This document shows, piece by piece, positions 1 through 6,115 of a stretch of 6,115 bases of DNA (its first letter is position 1; each line of letters starts with the position of its first letter). This DNA is from Bacteroidota bacterium (GTDB lineage: Bacteria; Bacteroidota; Bacteroidia; Flavobacteriales; Flavobacteriaceae): the NCBI GenBank assembly GCA_015767395.1, contig JADWMI010000150.1, forward strand, positions 1 through 6,115, written 5' to 3'. The notes below the pieces were generated by a model. It saw only the letters and a list, made by a program, of their open reading frames with translations, was not told where the DNA came from and ran no database searches. The position numbers and the translations under genes were made by a program.

Positions 1-3000
1 GTTTTTTCGGCTCTTAACTGATTTTCATACGTTCCTGTAAATTGATAATTAATTCCTTTTGGAACAATCAACTCACCTCGATCAATTTGGCCTTGAATTG
101 CGGCTTGCGCTCTTTCAACAACTGTTACTTCAGCTTCACCATTCATTTTGTCAAATAAAACATAGCCGACTAAAAAAGTGTCTTCACTTTTTATAACCTG
201 AGGACCTTGTTCGTATTTAATAGTAACCACTTCAGACAAAGGAATTGGAGATCCATTTGGTGTTGGAATATAAATTTTTTCTAAATCTGATGGACTCGTT
301 CTTTGTTCTCTTGGGTAACGAACTCTAACGCCGTAACGCTCTCTTCCTTCTACAGTTTGGGTGATTAGTTTACCGCCAATTGCAACTTCTAGAACACTTT
401 GAACATTGTTAATGTTTAAGCCATATCTCACTAATTTTTCTCGGTTAATATCTATTAATAAATAGGGTTTCCCTACAATTCTATCAGCAAAAACAGCTTC
501 TTTTTTAACCCCAGGAACTTGTTTTAAAATTTCTTCTAATTGTAATCCGAAAGCTTCAATTTGTCCTAAATCCTGACCTTTTACTTTAATTCCCATAGGG
601 GCTCTCATACCTGTTTGCAACATCACCAAGCGGGTTTCAATAGGCTGTAGTTTTGGAGCAGAGGTTACGCCCGGTAATTTGGTGACACGTACTATTTCGG
701 TCCAAATATCATCAGCTGATTTTATGTTTTTCCGCCAGTTTCTGTAATATTCACCGTCTTCATCTTCAACCAATTGTTTGGTTGCTATTTTTGTTCCTGA
801 TGGAATAAATTCTCCAGATTTTGTTTCAAATAAAGCGTCATCATTTACCTTAAATTTTAATCGTTTACCATCTTCATTTAATTTGTATTCAGGTTTGTAA
901 ATAATCACATTTTCATACATAGAAAGGGGAGCAGGATCTAAAGCGCTTTCTATTCTACCGGCTTTTCCAACTACGGTTTCAATCTCAGGAATGGTCGCAA
1001 CAGCCATATCCAATAGTTGTAAAACGCGTTTATTTTCGGCTATACCAGAATGTGGCATTGAGGTTGGCATTAATAAAAAGGAGCCTTCATTTAGCGCTGG
1101 CATAAATTCTTTCCCAGTATTTTTCCAAACACTTACACCTAATACAATAATGATTGTTGGCATGCTTAAAAATAACAATTTGTTGTTTAGGGCCCATTTT
1201 AAAATACGTACATAGGATCTTCTAAACAGTATAAAAACACCTAGCAACCCAAAACAAATAACACTTACAAAAATAAGGTTGTTGAAAATAGAATTGTCAA
1301 CACCTAAAGGTCTCCAATAGATACTTAACAACACAACAATTGTGATGGCTGAGGCAGCAATGTTTATCAAATTTGAGTTTTCTTCTGAAAGAATTCCTCT
1401 TAGTTTTAAAATACTCGAAATTCCAAAGGCAATCAATAGGATAGCGATATAATAGCCGGAAATAATCCCAACGATACCAGCAATAATTAAAACAATGCTA
1501 CCGATGTATTTCCCTTTTTTTAAGGAAGGCTTAAAACCAAATAACCAAGCTGCAAAAGGAGGTATTAAAAATAAAGCTACAATTAAAGAAGCCGTTAAAG
1601 CCATTGTTTTTGTAAATGCTAATGGGCGGAACAATTTGCCTTCAGCACCTATCATTGTAAATACAGGAACAAAACTAATGATGGTGGTCATTACTGCAGT
1701 AATAATAGCGCCTGAAACTTCAGTAGTAGCATTGTAAACCAATTTATTGATAGGCGTTTTATTTCCATCTTCATCCATATGCCGGATGATGTTTTCAGAT
1801 AGAATTACGCCGACATCCACCATCGTTCCAATGGCAATAGCAATTCCTGATAAAGCCACAATATTAGCATCAACATTGAACAGTTTCATTGAAATAAAAA
1901 CCATTAAAACAGCGATGGGTAGTAAACCAGAAATTAGTAGAGAAGCTCTTAGATTAAAAACCATTACAATTATGACTAATATGGTAATTAGAATTTCTAA
2001 GGTTAAAGCTTCGTCTAAAGTGTTTAATGTTTCTTTAATGAGTTCTGTTCTGTCATAAAAAGGAATAATTGTTACTTGTGATGTGCGTCCGTCTTTTAAA
2101 ACTTTTGAAGGCAATCCTGCCCCAATATCGGCAATTTGTTTTTTTACATTGGTTATCACCTCCATCGGATTGGCACCATAACGAGCGACTACAACACCAC
2201 CAACAACTTCAGCACCTTCTTTGTCTAAAATACCTCTTCGTTCGGCTGGACCTAATGAAACTTTAGCTACATCTTTAATTAAAATAGAAGTGAAATCTTT
2301 TGAAGTAATCACTGCGTTTTCAATATCCTCAACTGATTTTATATAGCCTAAACCACGAACCAAATATTCTGCCTGATTGATTTCAATTGTTTTTGCACCA
2401 ATATCTCTATTGGTATTTCGGGCTGCATTTACAACTTGCTCTAAGGAAATATTGTATTCCTTTAAAATATCAGGATCAACATCTATTTGATATTCTTGAA
2501 CATAACCACCAATGGAGGCAACTTCAGAAACGCCTGAAGCAGATGACAAAGCATATTTTACATAGTAATCTTGAATGCTTCGTAACTCTTGTAAATCCCA
2601 GCCACCAGTTACATTACCATCTTTATCTCTTCCTTCTAAGGTGTACCAATAAATTTGACCCAATCCAGTTGCATCAGGACCCAATGACGGTTGAACATCA
2701 TTCGGTAATAATTCATTAGGAAGTGAGTTTAGTTTTTCTAAGATTCTACTTCTGCTCCAGTAGAACTCTATGTCTTCTTCAAAAATGATATAGATGCTTG
2801 AAAAGCCAAACATAGAAGAGCTTCTGATTGTTTTTACACCAGGAATTCCAAGTAATGAAGTAGTTAAAGGATAGGTAATTTGATCTTCAATATCTTGCGG
2901 AGAACGACCCGCCCATTTGGTGAATACAATTTGTTGATTTTCTCCAATATCTGGAATGGCATCAACAGCTACAGGGTTTCTTGGAAAACTTCCAGTATCC

Positions 3001-3104
3001 CAATCAAAAGGCGCGGTAACAACTCCCCATCCAATAAATAATGACAATAGTAATACTGCAACAAGTTTATTTTCTATTAAAAAATGAATGCTTCTATTTA
3101 GCAT
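1..3104 (-). CDS. cusA: CusA-type Cu(I)/Ag(I) efflux RND transporter permease (3' end beyond window)
   Basis: Inner-membrane proton-driven pump of the heavy-metal RND family, expected to expel Cu(I)/Ag(I) from periplasm or cytoplasm through a tripartite complex. I translated the frame from ATG at 3104 to the left edge: 1034 codons, no stop or frameshift. TM1 is about residues 14-34, followed by CusA-like periplasmic motifs (DAIPDIGENQ, YPLTTSLLGIPG, LGPDATGLGQIYW, QEYQIDVDP). TM2-TM6 span about 370-521. TM4 carries GTMVDVGVILSEN, whose Asp430 matches the proton-relay Asp405 of E. coli CusA. Met679, Met729 and Met828 align with the three periplasmic copper-binding methionines of CusA (573, 623, 672). 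Compared with E. coli CusA there are two insertions: about 80 residues with extra hydrophobic segments between TM6 and TM7, and a charged stretch of about 50 at roughly 740-795. TM8-TM12 would lie beyond the window. The methionines argue against CzcA (Co/Zn/Cd), though substrate is inferred from homology only. Confidence 0.93.
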   Translation of the reverse strand, partial: MLNRSIHFLIENKLVAVLLLSLFIGWGVVTAPFDWDTGSFPRNPVAVDAIPDIGENQQIVFTKWAGRSPQDIEDQITYPLTTSLLGIPGVKTIRSSSMFGFSSIYIIFEEDIEFYWSRSRILEKLNSLPNELLPNDVQPSLGPDATGLGQIYWYTLEGRDKDGNVTGGWDLQELRSIQDYYVKYALSSASGVSEVASIGGYVQEYQIDVDPDILKEYNISLEQVVNAARNTNRDIGAKTIEINQAEYLVRGLGYIKSVEDIENAVITSKDFTSILIKDVAKVSLGPAERRGILDKEGAEVVGGVVVARYGANPMEVITNVKKQIADIGAGLPSKVLKDGRTSQVTIIPFYDRTELIKETLNTLDEALTLEILITILVIIVMVFNLRASLLISGLLPIAVLMVFISMKLFNVDANIVALSGIAIAIGTMVDVGVILSENIIRHMDEDGNKTPINKLVYNATTEVSGAIITAVMTTIISFVPVFTMIGAEGKLFRPLAFTKTMALTASLIVALFLIPPFAAWLFGFKPSLKKGKYIGSIVLIIAGIVGIISGYYIAILLIAFGISSILKLRGILSEENSNLINIAASAITIVVLLSIYWRPLGVDNSIFNNLIFVSVICFGLLGVFILFRRSYVRILKWALNNKLLFLSMPTIIIVLGVSVWKNTGKEFMPALNEGSFLLMPTSMPHSGIAENKRVLQLLDMAVATIPEIETVVGKAGRIESALDPAPLSMYENVIIYKPEYKLNEDGKRLKFKVNDDALFETKSGEFIPSGTKIATKQLVEDEDGEYYRNWRKNIKSADDIWTEIVRVTKLPGVTSAPKLQPIETRLVMLQTGMRAPMGIKVKGQDLGQIEAFGLQLEEILKQVPGVKKEAVFADRIVGKPYLLIDINREKLVRYGLNINNVQSVLEVAIGGKLITQTVEGRERYGVRVRYPREQRTSPSDLEKIYIPTPNGSPIPLSEVVTIKYEQGPQVIKSEDTFLVGYVLFDKMNGEAEVTVVERAQAAIQGQIDRGELIVPKGINYQFTGTYENQLRAEK

Positions 3105-3167
3105 AGATTTGTGTTTTAAGTGTTTAGAATATGGTACTGTTAAGCATAAATCGCATAACAAAATCAT

Positions 3168-3200
3168 CCCAGTTTGATTGAAATCAATTGGGCGTTTTTT
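3168..3200 (+). terminator. Hairpin plus T-run between the HYC_CC_PP gene and cusA
   Basis: Bases 3168-3178 can pair with 3183-3192: CCCA/TGGG at the base, then one G·U, a single bulged T and an AT-rich upper stem closed by a four-base loop. On the plus strand the stem is followed by CG and six T (3195-3200), the form of an intrinsic terminator. Both flanking genes are read from the minus strand. There the stem lies 23 bp past the HYC_CC_PP stop codon and has only a weak T-rich tail. It may end antisense transcription, act as a partial terminator or attenuator in front of cusA, or be an operator. The structure is visible; the role is inferred. Confidence 0.4.
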
Positions 3201-3214
3201 CTAAAAACTTAAAA

Positions 3215-3631
3215 TCAAATTAAAAAAACACTGTCAAGAACTTGTATATCCTTGACCAGAAGTGGTGGTGAGTAGTATTTGAAAGGAACGATATTTTCTT
3301 GTAACCCATCAAATAAATTAATGTAAGAATAAACAAAAGATGTTATAAAAACTTGTTGTTCAAAATTTATATTTGAAACGTGTGTTTTTAATTCACTTTG
3401 ACCTTCAAATTGTTTTATAATATCACTACAACAATTCTTTTTTGAAACATTACAATCTTTGTTAGGTAATGGTATTTCTTGTTCCATACCACAAGATTCA
3501 GCTTTTGAAAAAAGGGCGCTATCTACTAATGAATCACCGCAATAGTGCTCAGAAACAGTAAATGACATTGTAGAGAAAAGTACTACAAAGGTCATGAAAA
3601 CGGCTGCTATTTTCTTCAAAAATTCTTTCAT
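3215..3631 (-). CDS. HYC_CC_PP family small secreted or membrane-anchored protein
   Basis: 138 residues from ATG at 3631. Residues 1-27 form a signal peptide or N-terminal membrane anchor (KEFLKK, then a hydrophobic run to about residue 23). No lipobox is evident. The mature part has the three landmarks after which the Bacteroidota HYC_CC_PP family is named: His-Tyr-Cys at 29-31, a Cys-Cys pair at 67-68 and Pro-Pro at 122-123. Further cysteines lie at 47 and 60. The family has no established biochemical function that I know of. Five cysteines in an exported protein directly upstream of a copper/silver pump suggest periplasmic metal binding or sensing, but that is inference from context. It is on the same strand as cusA, 110 bp upstream, so the two may share a transcript, although a hairpin sits between them. 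A candidate -7 promoter element lies just before the start. Confidence 0.82.
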   Translation of the reverse strand: MKEFLKKIAAVFMTFVVLFSTMSFTVSEHYCGDSLVDSALFSKAESCGMEQEIPLPNKDCNVSKKNCCSDIIKQFEGQSELKTHVSNINFEQQVFITSFVYSYINLFDGLQENIVPFKYYSPPLLVKDIQVLDSVFLI

Positions 3632-3640
3632 TATTTAATG

Positions 3641-3648
3641 CAAAGTTA
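3641..3648 (-). promoter_or_regulatory. Candidate -7 element (TAACTTTG) for the HYC_CC_PP gene
   Basis: Read on the minus strand, 3648-3641 is TAACTTTG, an exact match to the Bacteroidota -7 consensus TAnnTTTG. It ends nine bases before the ATG, so transcription would begin only a few bases upstream of the start codon and the mRNA would be almost leaderless. No good -33 TTG/TTTG box is present: the spot at the right spacing reads TTAC. The flank upstream is very AT-rich. A chance match in AT-rich DNA is possible. Confidence 0.33.
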
Positions 3649-3768
3649 ATAATTATAAATTAATTGTAACTAAATAAATGTTAATTGAGGATATTTTTGA
3701 TTTTTGGGAGAGACGTTTTAAGTATTCGTTTAGATTATTTTTGCCTACCTAGTGGGTTGTATATGGGG

Positions 3769-3791
3769 CTGTTTAATTTAAAATAAAACAG
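3769..3791. repeat. AT-rich palindrome in the divergent intergenic region
   Basis: This 23-bp imperfect dyad has CTGTTT at the left end and AAACAG at the right, with AT-rich, nearly symmetric sequence between. It lies near the middle of the 272-bp gap between the divergently read HYC_CC_PP and PorP-like genes, about 80-90 bp before the plus-strand promoter candidate and about 120 bp before the minus-strand one. A regulator-binding site is one possibility; a chance AT-rich palindrome is another. I recognise nothing else in this gap apart from the two candidate promoter elements. Confidence 0.25.
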
Positions 3792-3871
3792 TAATTTTTA
3801 AAGCGTTAGCACTATTTAATTAAGGATTTTAATTTAACGTTTTCAAACTATATTAATAGCGTAAAATAATC

Positions 3872-3879
3872 TATATTTG
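3872..3879 (+). promoter_or_regulatory. Candidate -7 element (TATATTTG) for the PorP-like gene
   Basis: TATATTTG is an exact match to the Bacteroidota -7 consensus TAnnTTTG, pointing toward the PorP-like gene. Transcription would begin at about 3884-3886. That would leave the TTG at 3877-3879, the most upstream possible start, outside the mRNA, and supports the TTG at 3904 as the real start. No clear TTG-type -33 box is seen at the usual spacing, so the call rests on one box and its position. Confidence 0.42.
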
Positions 3880-3903
3880 ATAATTAATTTTAAGATTGAG
3901 TTA

Positions 3904-4866
3904 TTGAAATCATTTAGTGTTTATTTGTTATTATTGACTTCCTTTTTAATTAAAGCTCAAGAGACATTGCCTGTTTATTCTGATTATTTGTCAGATAATG
4001 TATTTTTAGTGCATCCTTCGGCTGCAGGTATTGGAAATTGCAGTAAAATAAGATTTACTGCAAGAAATCAATGGAGTGGAACTGAAGATGCTCCTGCTTT
4101 ACAAACTTTAACTGGACATACAAGGATTGGTGATAATATTGGACTTGGACTAGCCTTATTTAATGATAAAAATGGTTATCATTCTCAGCAAGGAGTTGAG
4201 GCTGTTTTTGCGTACCACATAAATTTAGTAGATCCAGAAATAGCAAATCAATTGTCTTTTGCATTGGGATTTGTTGGTGTTATGAATAAAATTGACGAAA
4301 GTTCATTTACCATTTATGATCCCGTTATTTCGGGAATTGTAGAAAGTGAAGGTTACTTTAATGCAGATTTCAGTGTAGCCTATCATTATGAAGGTCTTTT
4401 TTCTTATTTCACGGCTAAAAATATAATGATGAATGCCCGTAATTTATATGGTGAAGAAGAAGACTTAAATTTAAGAAGGTATTTGCTTACATTGGGTTAT
4501 TATTTTGAATCTGGAAATAGTTTTCAATTTGAGCCTTCAGTAATGGGGCAATTTATTGAACGTACAGGTGAGAAATTTATTGACTTTAACATTAAAGCTT
4601 ATAAAAATATTCAAAACGCTCAAATTTGGGCTGCATTTTCCTTCAGACAGGGGTTTGATAATGCAATAGATGGACAAGAGTTGCAATACTTTACGCCCAT
4701 TATTGGAATTAATTATAAGAACTTTATGTTTTCTTACACTTATACCAAACAAACGGGTGATATTTTGTTTGATGATGCTGGTTACAACCAAATTACATTA
4801 GGGTTTAATTTTGGGTGTAGAACACCTCGAAATAGTGGTTGTCCTAATATGAACTATTCTTTTTAA
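3904..4866 (+). CDS. PorP/SprF family type IX secretion-associated outer-membrane protein
   Basis: 320 residues from TTG at 3904 (329 if TTG 3877 is used). The family consists of outer-membrane beta-barrel-like proteins of the Bacteroidota. PorP is part of the type IX secretion machinery; SprF-like members help a partner adhesin reach the cell surface. Residues 1-19 from this start (K2, hydrophobic run, ending IKAQ) form a standard signal peptide. Family features follow: a start resembling LPVYSDYLSDNVFLVHPSAAG, the RNQW segment, the glycine-rich GDNIGLGLALFNDKNGYHSQQG region, alternating aromatic/hydrophobic strands, and a C-terminal strand LGFNFGCR with a second cysteine in the tail. Length is normal for the family. 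No ATG exists between the upstream in-frame stop (3862-3864) and the signal peptide, so initiation at TTG or ATT is required. SprF-like genes often sit next to a giant adhesin gene; none is in view, so the substrate is unknown. I do not assign it as porP itself. Confidence 0.87.
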   Translation: MKSFSVYLLLLTSFLIKAQETLPVYSDYLSDNVFLVHPSAAGIGNCSKIRFTARNQWSGTEDAPALQTLTGHTRIGDNIGLGLALFNDKNGYHSQQGVEAVFAYHINLVDPEIANQLSFALGFVGVMNKIDESSFTIYDPVISGIVESEGYFNADFSVAYHYEGLFSYFTAKNIMMNARNLYGEEEDLNLRRYLLTLGYYFESGNSFQFEPSVMGQFIERTGEKFIDFNIKAYKNIQNAQIWAAFSFRQGFDNAIDGQELQYFTPIIGINYKNFMFSYTYTKQTGDILFDDAGYNQITLGFNFGCRTPRNSGCPNMNYSF

Positions 4867-4908
4867 ACTAATTTTTACAATTTACGTTTATTAAAAACAC
4901 ATTTTTTT

Positions 4909-5421
4909 ATGATTATTAAAGAACTAAATGGAAACAAGCCAATTTTTGGTGACGATTGTTTTATTGCTGAAAATGCAGTAATAATAGGTGAAGTTGAAAT
5001 GGGAAACCAATGTAGTATCTGGTACAATGCGGTTATAAGAGGAGATGTACATTATATAAAAATGGGTGATAAAGTAAATGTGCAAGATGGTGCAGTTATT
5101 CATGCAACTTATCAAAAATACCCAACGAATATTGGTAATAATGTGTCTATTGGCCACAACGCAATGGTGCACGGATGTACGATTCACGACAATGTATTAA
5201 TAGGGATGGGCGCTATAGTAATGGATGATTGTGTTGTTGAAAGTAACTCAATTATTGCTGCTGGAGCGGTACTTACAAAAGGAACACACGTAAAATCAGG
5301 GACTATTTATGGAGGTGTTCCTGCTAAAAAAGTGAAAGACATAAGTCAGGAACTAATTTCAGGTGAAATCGATAGGATAGCCAATAACTATGTTAAATAT
5401 GCTGGTTGGTATAAAGAGTAA
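4909..5421 (+). CDS. Gamma carbonic anhydrase family protein (left-handed beta-helix)
   Basis: 170 residues, the usual length of the compact YrdA/PaaY-like branch of gamma carbonic anhydrases. These are cytoplasmic trimers of left-handed beta-helix subunits that bind a metal between subunits; some hydrate CO2, and others have no shown activity. Hexapeptide turns run from about residue 8 to 140. The conserved RGDVHYIKMG segment (Arg44, Asp46) and NVQDG (Gln59, Asp60) are present. His65, His83 and His88 stand where the three metal ligands of the family lie. A C-terminal helix (about 146-168) packs against the helix in relatives. The acidic loop of the archaeal Cam enzyme is absent, as in the whole YrdA branch. 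Start ATG 4909 directly follows seven T, with no Shine-Dalgarno. It lies 42 bp after the PorP-like gene with no hairpin between, so co-transcription is possible. An acyltransferase role is unlikely given the RGD and His pattern. Confidence 0.93.
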   Translation: MIIKELNGNKPIFGDDCFIAENAVIIGEVEMGNQCSIWYNAVIRGDVHYIKMGDKVNVQDGAVIHATYQKYPTNIGNNVSIGHNAMVHGCTIHDNVLIGMGAIVMDDCVVESNSIIAAGAVLTKGTHVKSGTIYGGVPAKKVKDISQELISGEIDRIANNYVKYAGWYKE

Positions 5422-5426
5422 ATTTT

Positions 5427-5513
5427 GGGCGTTCCCTGCGGTCAGGCTTTCCGCTATATCTTTTAAATTTCGCTTTGCTACCTTAAAAAGGATGCCGCTG
5501 CAATCCTTAACGC
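5427..5513. repeat. GC-rich foldable intergenic element, probable dispersed flavobacterial repeat
   Basis: This element fills the gap between the convergent carbonic anhydrase-like and murI genes. Its first 28 bases hold 20 G or C, against a strongly AT-rich background. Possible pairings: GCGTT (5429-5433) with AACGC (5509-5513) closes the whole element; GCGG (5438-5441) pairs with CCGC (5451-5454); 5458-5466 pairs with 5483-5493 with two bulges; AAGGATGC (5488-5495) pairs with GCAATCCTT (5500-5508) with one bulge. The last two compete. From memory, very similar sequences, beginning GGGCGTTCCCT and ending near ATCCCTAACGC, recur between genes in flavobacterial genomes, but only one copy is present here and I could not check. 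The protein-coding ends stop short of it on both sides. Confidence 0.55.
5485..5508 (-). terminator. Probable intrinsic terminator of murI
   Basis: Read on the minus strand, AAGGATT-GC (5508-5500) and GCATCCTT (5495-5488) form a stem of about eight pairs with one bulged A and a four-base loop. It runs into a T tract made by the last two stem bases plus three more T (to 5485). It lies 13 bp past the murI stop codon. It is part of the larger foldable element described for 5427-5513. A plus-strand counterpart for the carbonic anhydrase-like gene could be the GCGG/CCGC hairpin, whose following sequence is only moderately T-rich. Confidence 0.5.
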
Positions 5514-5521
5514 AAATGAAT

Positions 5522-6115
5522 TTAAAAATTTAGTTCAGTTACTTCGAAATTTATGGAAACATCTTGTAAAATTCGTTCTAAAACAGTTTTATCCGAATTG
5601 GTATAAAATAGATGTTGACTTTTGTTTTTTGAAATTGATAATAGGTTGTGTTTTTCAAGAATCGTTTTTGTTTGCCGTGTAACAGCCCCACCTGAATCAA
5701 TTATTTTTACATGTTCACCAACAATATTTTTAATTTGTGGAATCAAATAGGAGTAATGTGTACAACCTAAAACCAAATGATCGATATTAAATTGAAGCAT
5801 TGGTGTTAAGTATTTTTCTAACAATAATTTGAGCGCATCAGAATCTAATTTCCCAGCTTCAATAAGGGGTACAAGCCCTTCACCATCTTGTTCAATATTT
5901 GTAATATTTTTGGTATACTCATTCGCGGTTTTTTCAAAAAGTTTACTTGTGAGCGTTCCTTTTGTTGCAAGTATACCGATAGCGCCCGTTTTACTGAAAA
6001 GTGCAGCAGGCTTAATTGCTGGTTCTATCCCGACAATAGGAGTTGAGTAGTTGGCACGTAAATAATCAATGGCATTTGTTGTTGCCGTATTGCAAGCAAC
6101 TATTATAATTTTACA
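5522..6115 (-). CDS. murI: Glutamate racemase, C-terminal 197 residues (5' end beyond window)
   Basis: MurI converts L-glutamate to D-glutamate for peptidoglycan precursors in the cytoplasm, without a cofactor, using two cysteines as acid/base pair. The frame is open from the right edge to the stop at 5522-5524. The first catalytic cysteine is in the VACNTAT motif right at the visible start (eighth residue seen), followed by the GIEPAIKPA segment. The second is in the LGCTHY motif (cysteine codon at 5764-5762), with the conserved Thr and His after it. IDSGGAVT follows, as usual in the family. About 65-70 N-terminal residues, including the DSGVGG-type motif with the first conserved aspartate, would lie beyond the window. 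Both catalytic cysteines are present, and nothing suggests a pseudogene. It is convergent with the carbonic anhydrase-like gene, 100 bp away. Confidence 0.95.
   Translation of the reverse strand, partial: CKIIIVACNTATTNAIDYLRANYSTPIVGIEPAIKPAALFSKTGAIGILATKGTLTSKLFEKTANEYTKNITNIEQDGEGLVPLIEAGKLDSDALKLLLEKYLTPMLQFNIDHLVLGCTHYSYLIPQIKNIVGEHVKIIDSGGAVTRQTKTILEKHNLLSISKNKSQHLFYTNSDKTVLERILQDVSINFEVTELNF

Noticed and set aside
991..2719. Series of plus-strand open frames between 991 and 2719
   Set aside because: All lie antisense to the continuous, strongly conserved cusA frame and show no family motifs of their own.
1..3104. Frameshift or pseudogene in cusA
   Set aside because: The frame was translated along its whole visible length without a stop, and motifs at both ends are in the same frame.
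3720..3770. Metal-regulator operator around CCTACCTAGTGGG
   Set aside because: It is only partly symmetric and does not match any CueR-, CsoR- or Zur-type site I can recognise.
4537..5187. Minus-strand open frames at 4537-4791 and 4924-5187
   Set aside because: They are antisense to the PorP-like and carbonic anhydrase-like genes, whose own frames carry clear family motifs.
5427..5513. tRNA gene
   Set aside because: The length and branching are suggestive, but there is no T-loop consensus, no proper seven-base acceptor stem and no anticodon arm of standard geometry.
5522..5824. murI read as a 100-residue protein starting at 5824
   Set aside because: The frame continues open to the right edge and includes the first catalytic cysteine motif, so the short form is an artefact of picking an internal TTG.
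5829..6050. Plus-strand open frame of 73 codons
   Set aside because: It is antisense to murI and has no recognisable features.
1..6115. CRISPR array, insertion sequence or phage genes
   Set aside because: No regularly spaced direct repeats, transposase motifs, terminal inverted repeats or phage protein signatures were seen.

Overview
The window comes from an AT-rich bacterial chromosome, most likely a member of the Bacteroidota and probably the Flavobacteriia. Three things point there. One gene is a PorP/SprF-type protein of the type IX secretion and gliding families. Another is a small cysteine-containing protein of the Bacteroidota HYC_CC_PP type. Two intergenic sites match the Bacteroidota -7 promoter consensus TAnnTTTG, and no strong Shine-Dalgarno sequence precedes any start. 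I assigned the organism by protein and promoter style only.

Layout. Positions 1-3104 (minus strand) hold the first 1034 codons of a CusA-type Cu(I)/Ag(I) RND efflux pump, open to the left edge and intact in frame. Upstream of it on the same strand is a 138-residue HYC_CC_PP family protein (3215-3631). The two are 110 bp apart, with a hairpin in between. They look like the start of a metal-efflux locus; any periplasmic adaptor or outer-membrane partner would lie beyond the left edge or elsewhere. A 272-bp divergent intergenic region follows. It holds a candidate promoter at each end and an AT-rich palindrome in the middle. On the plus strand come a PorP/SprF family outer-membrane protein that has no ATG start (3904-4866) and, 42 bp later, a gamma-class carbonic anhydrase family protein (4909-5421). 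A short GC-rich, highly foldable element (5427-5513) fills the gap before the convergent 3' part of murI, glutamate racemase (5522 to the right edge, minus strand).

How the genes relate. The left pair plausibly serves copper/silver tolerance in the envelope. The PorP-like protein, the carbonic anhydrase-like protein and MurI are not an obvious pathway. The last two are housekeeping types, and the PorP-like gene has no adhesin partner within view.

I see no wholly new system. The items most worth a second look are the folded GC-rich intergenic element, the ATG-less porP-like gene whose called TTG start lies inside a promoter consensus, and the CusA variant, which has extra membrane segments and keeps the periplasmic methionine site while losing most of the transmembrane methionine relay.
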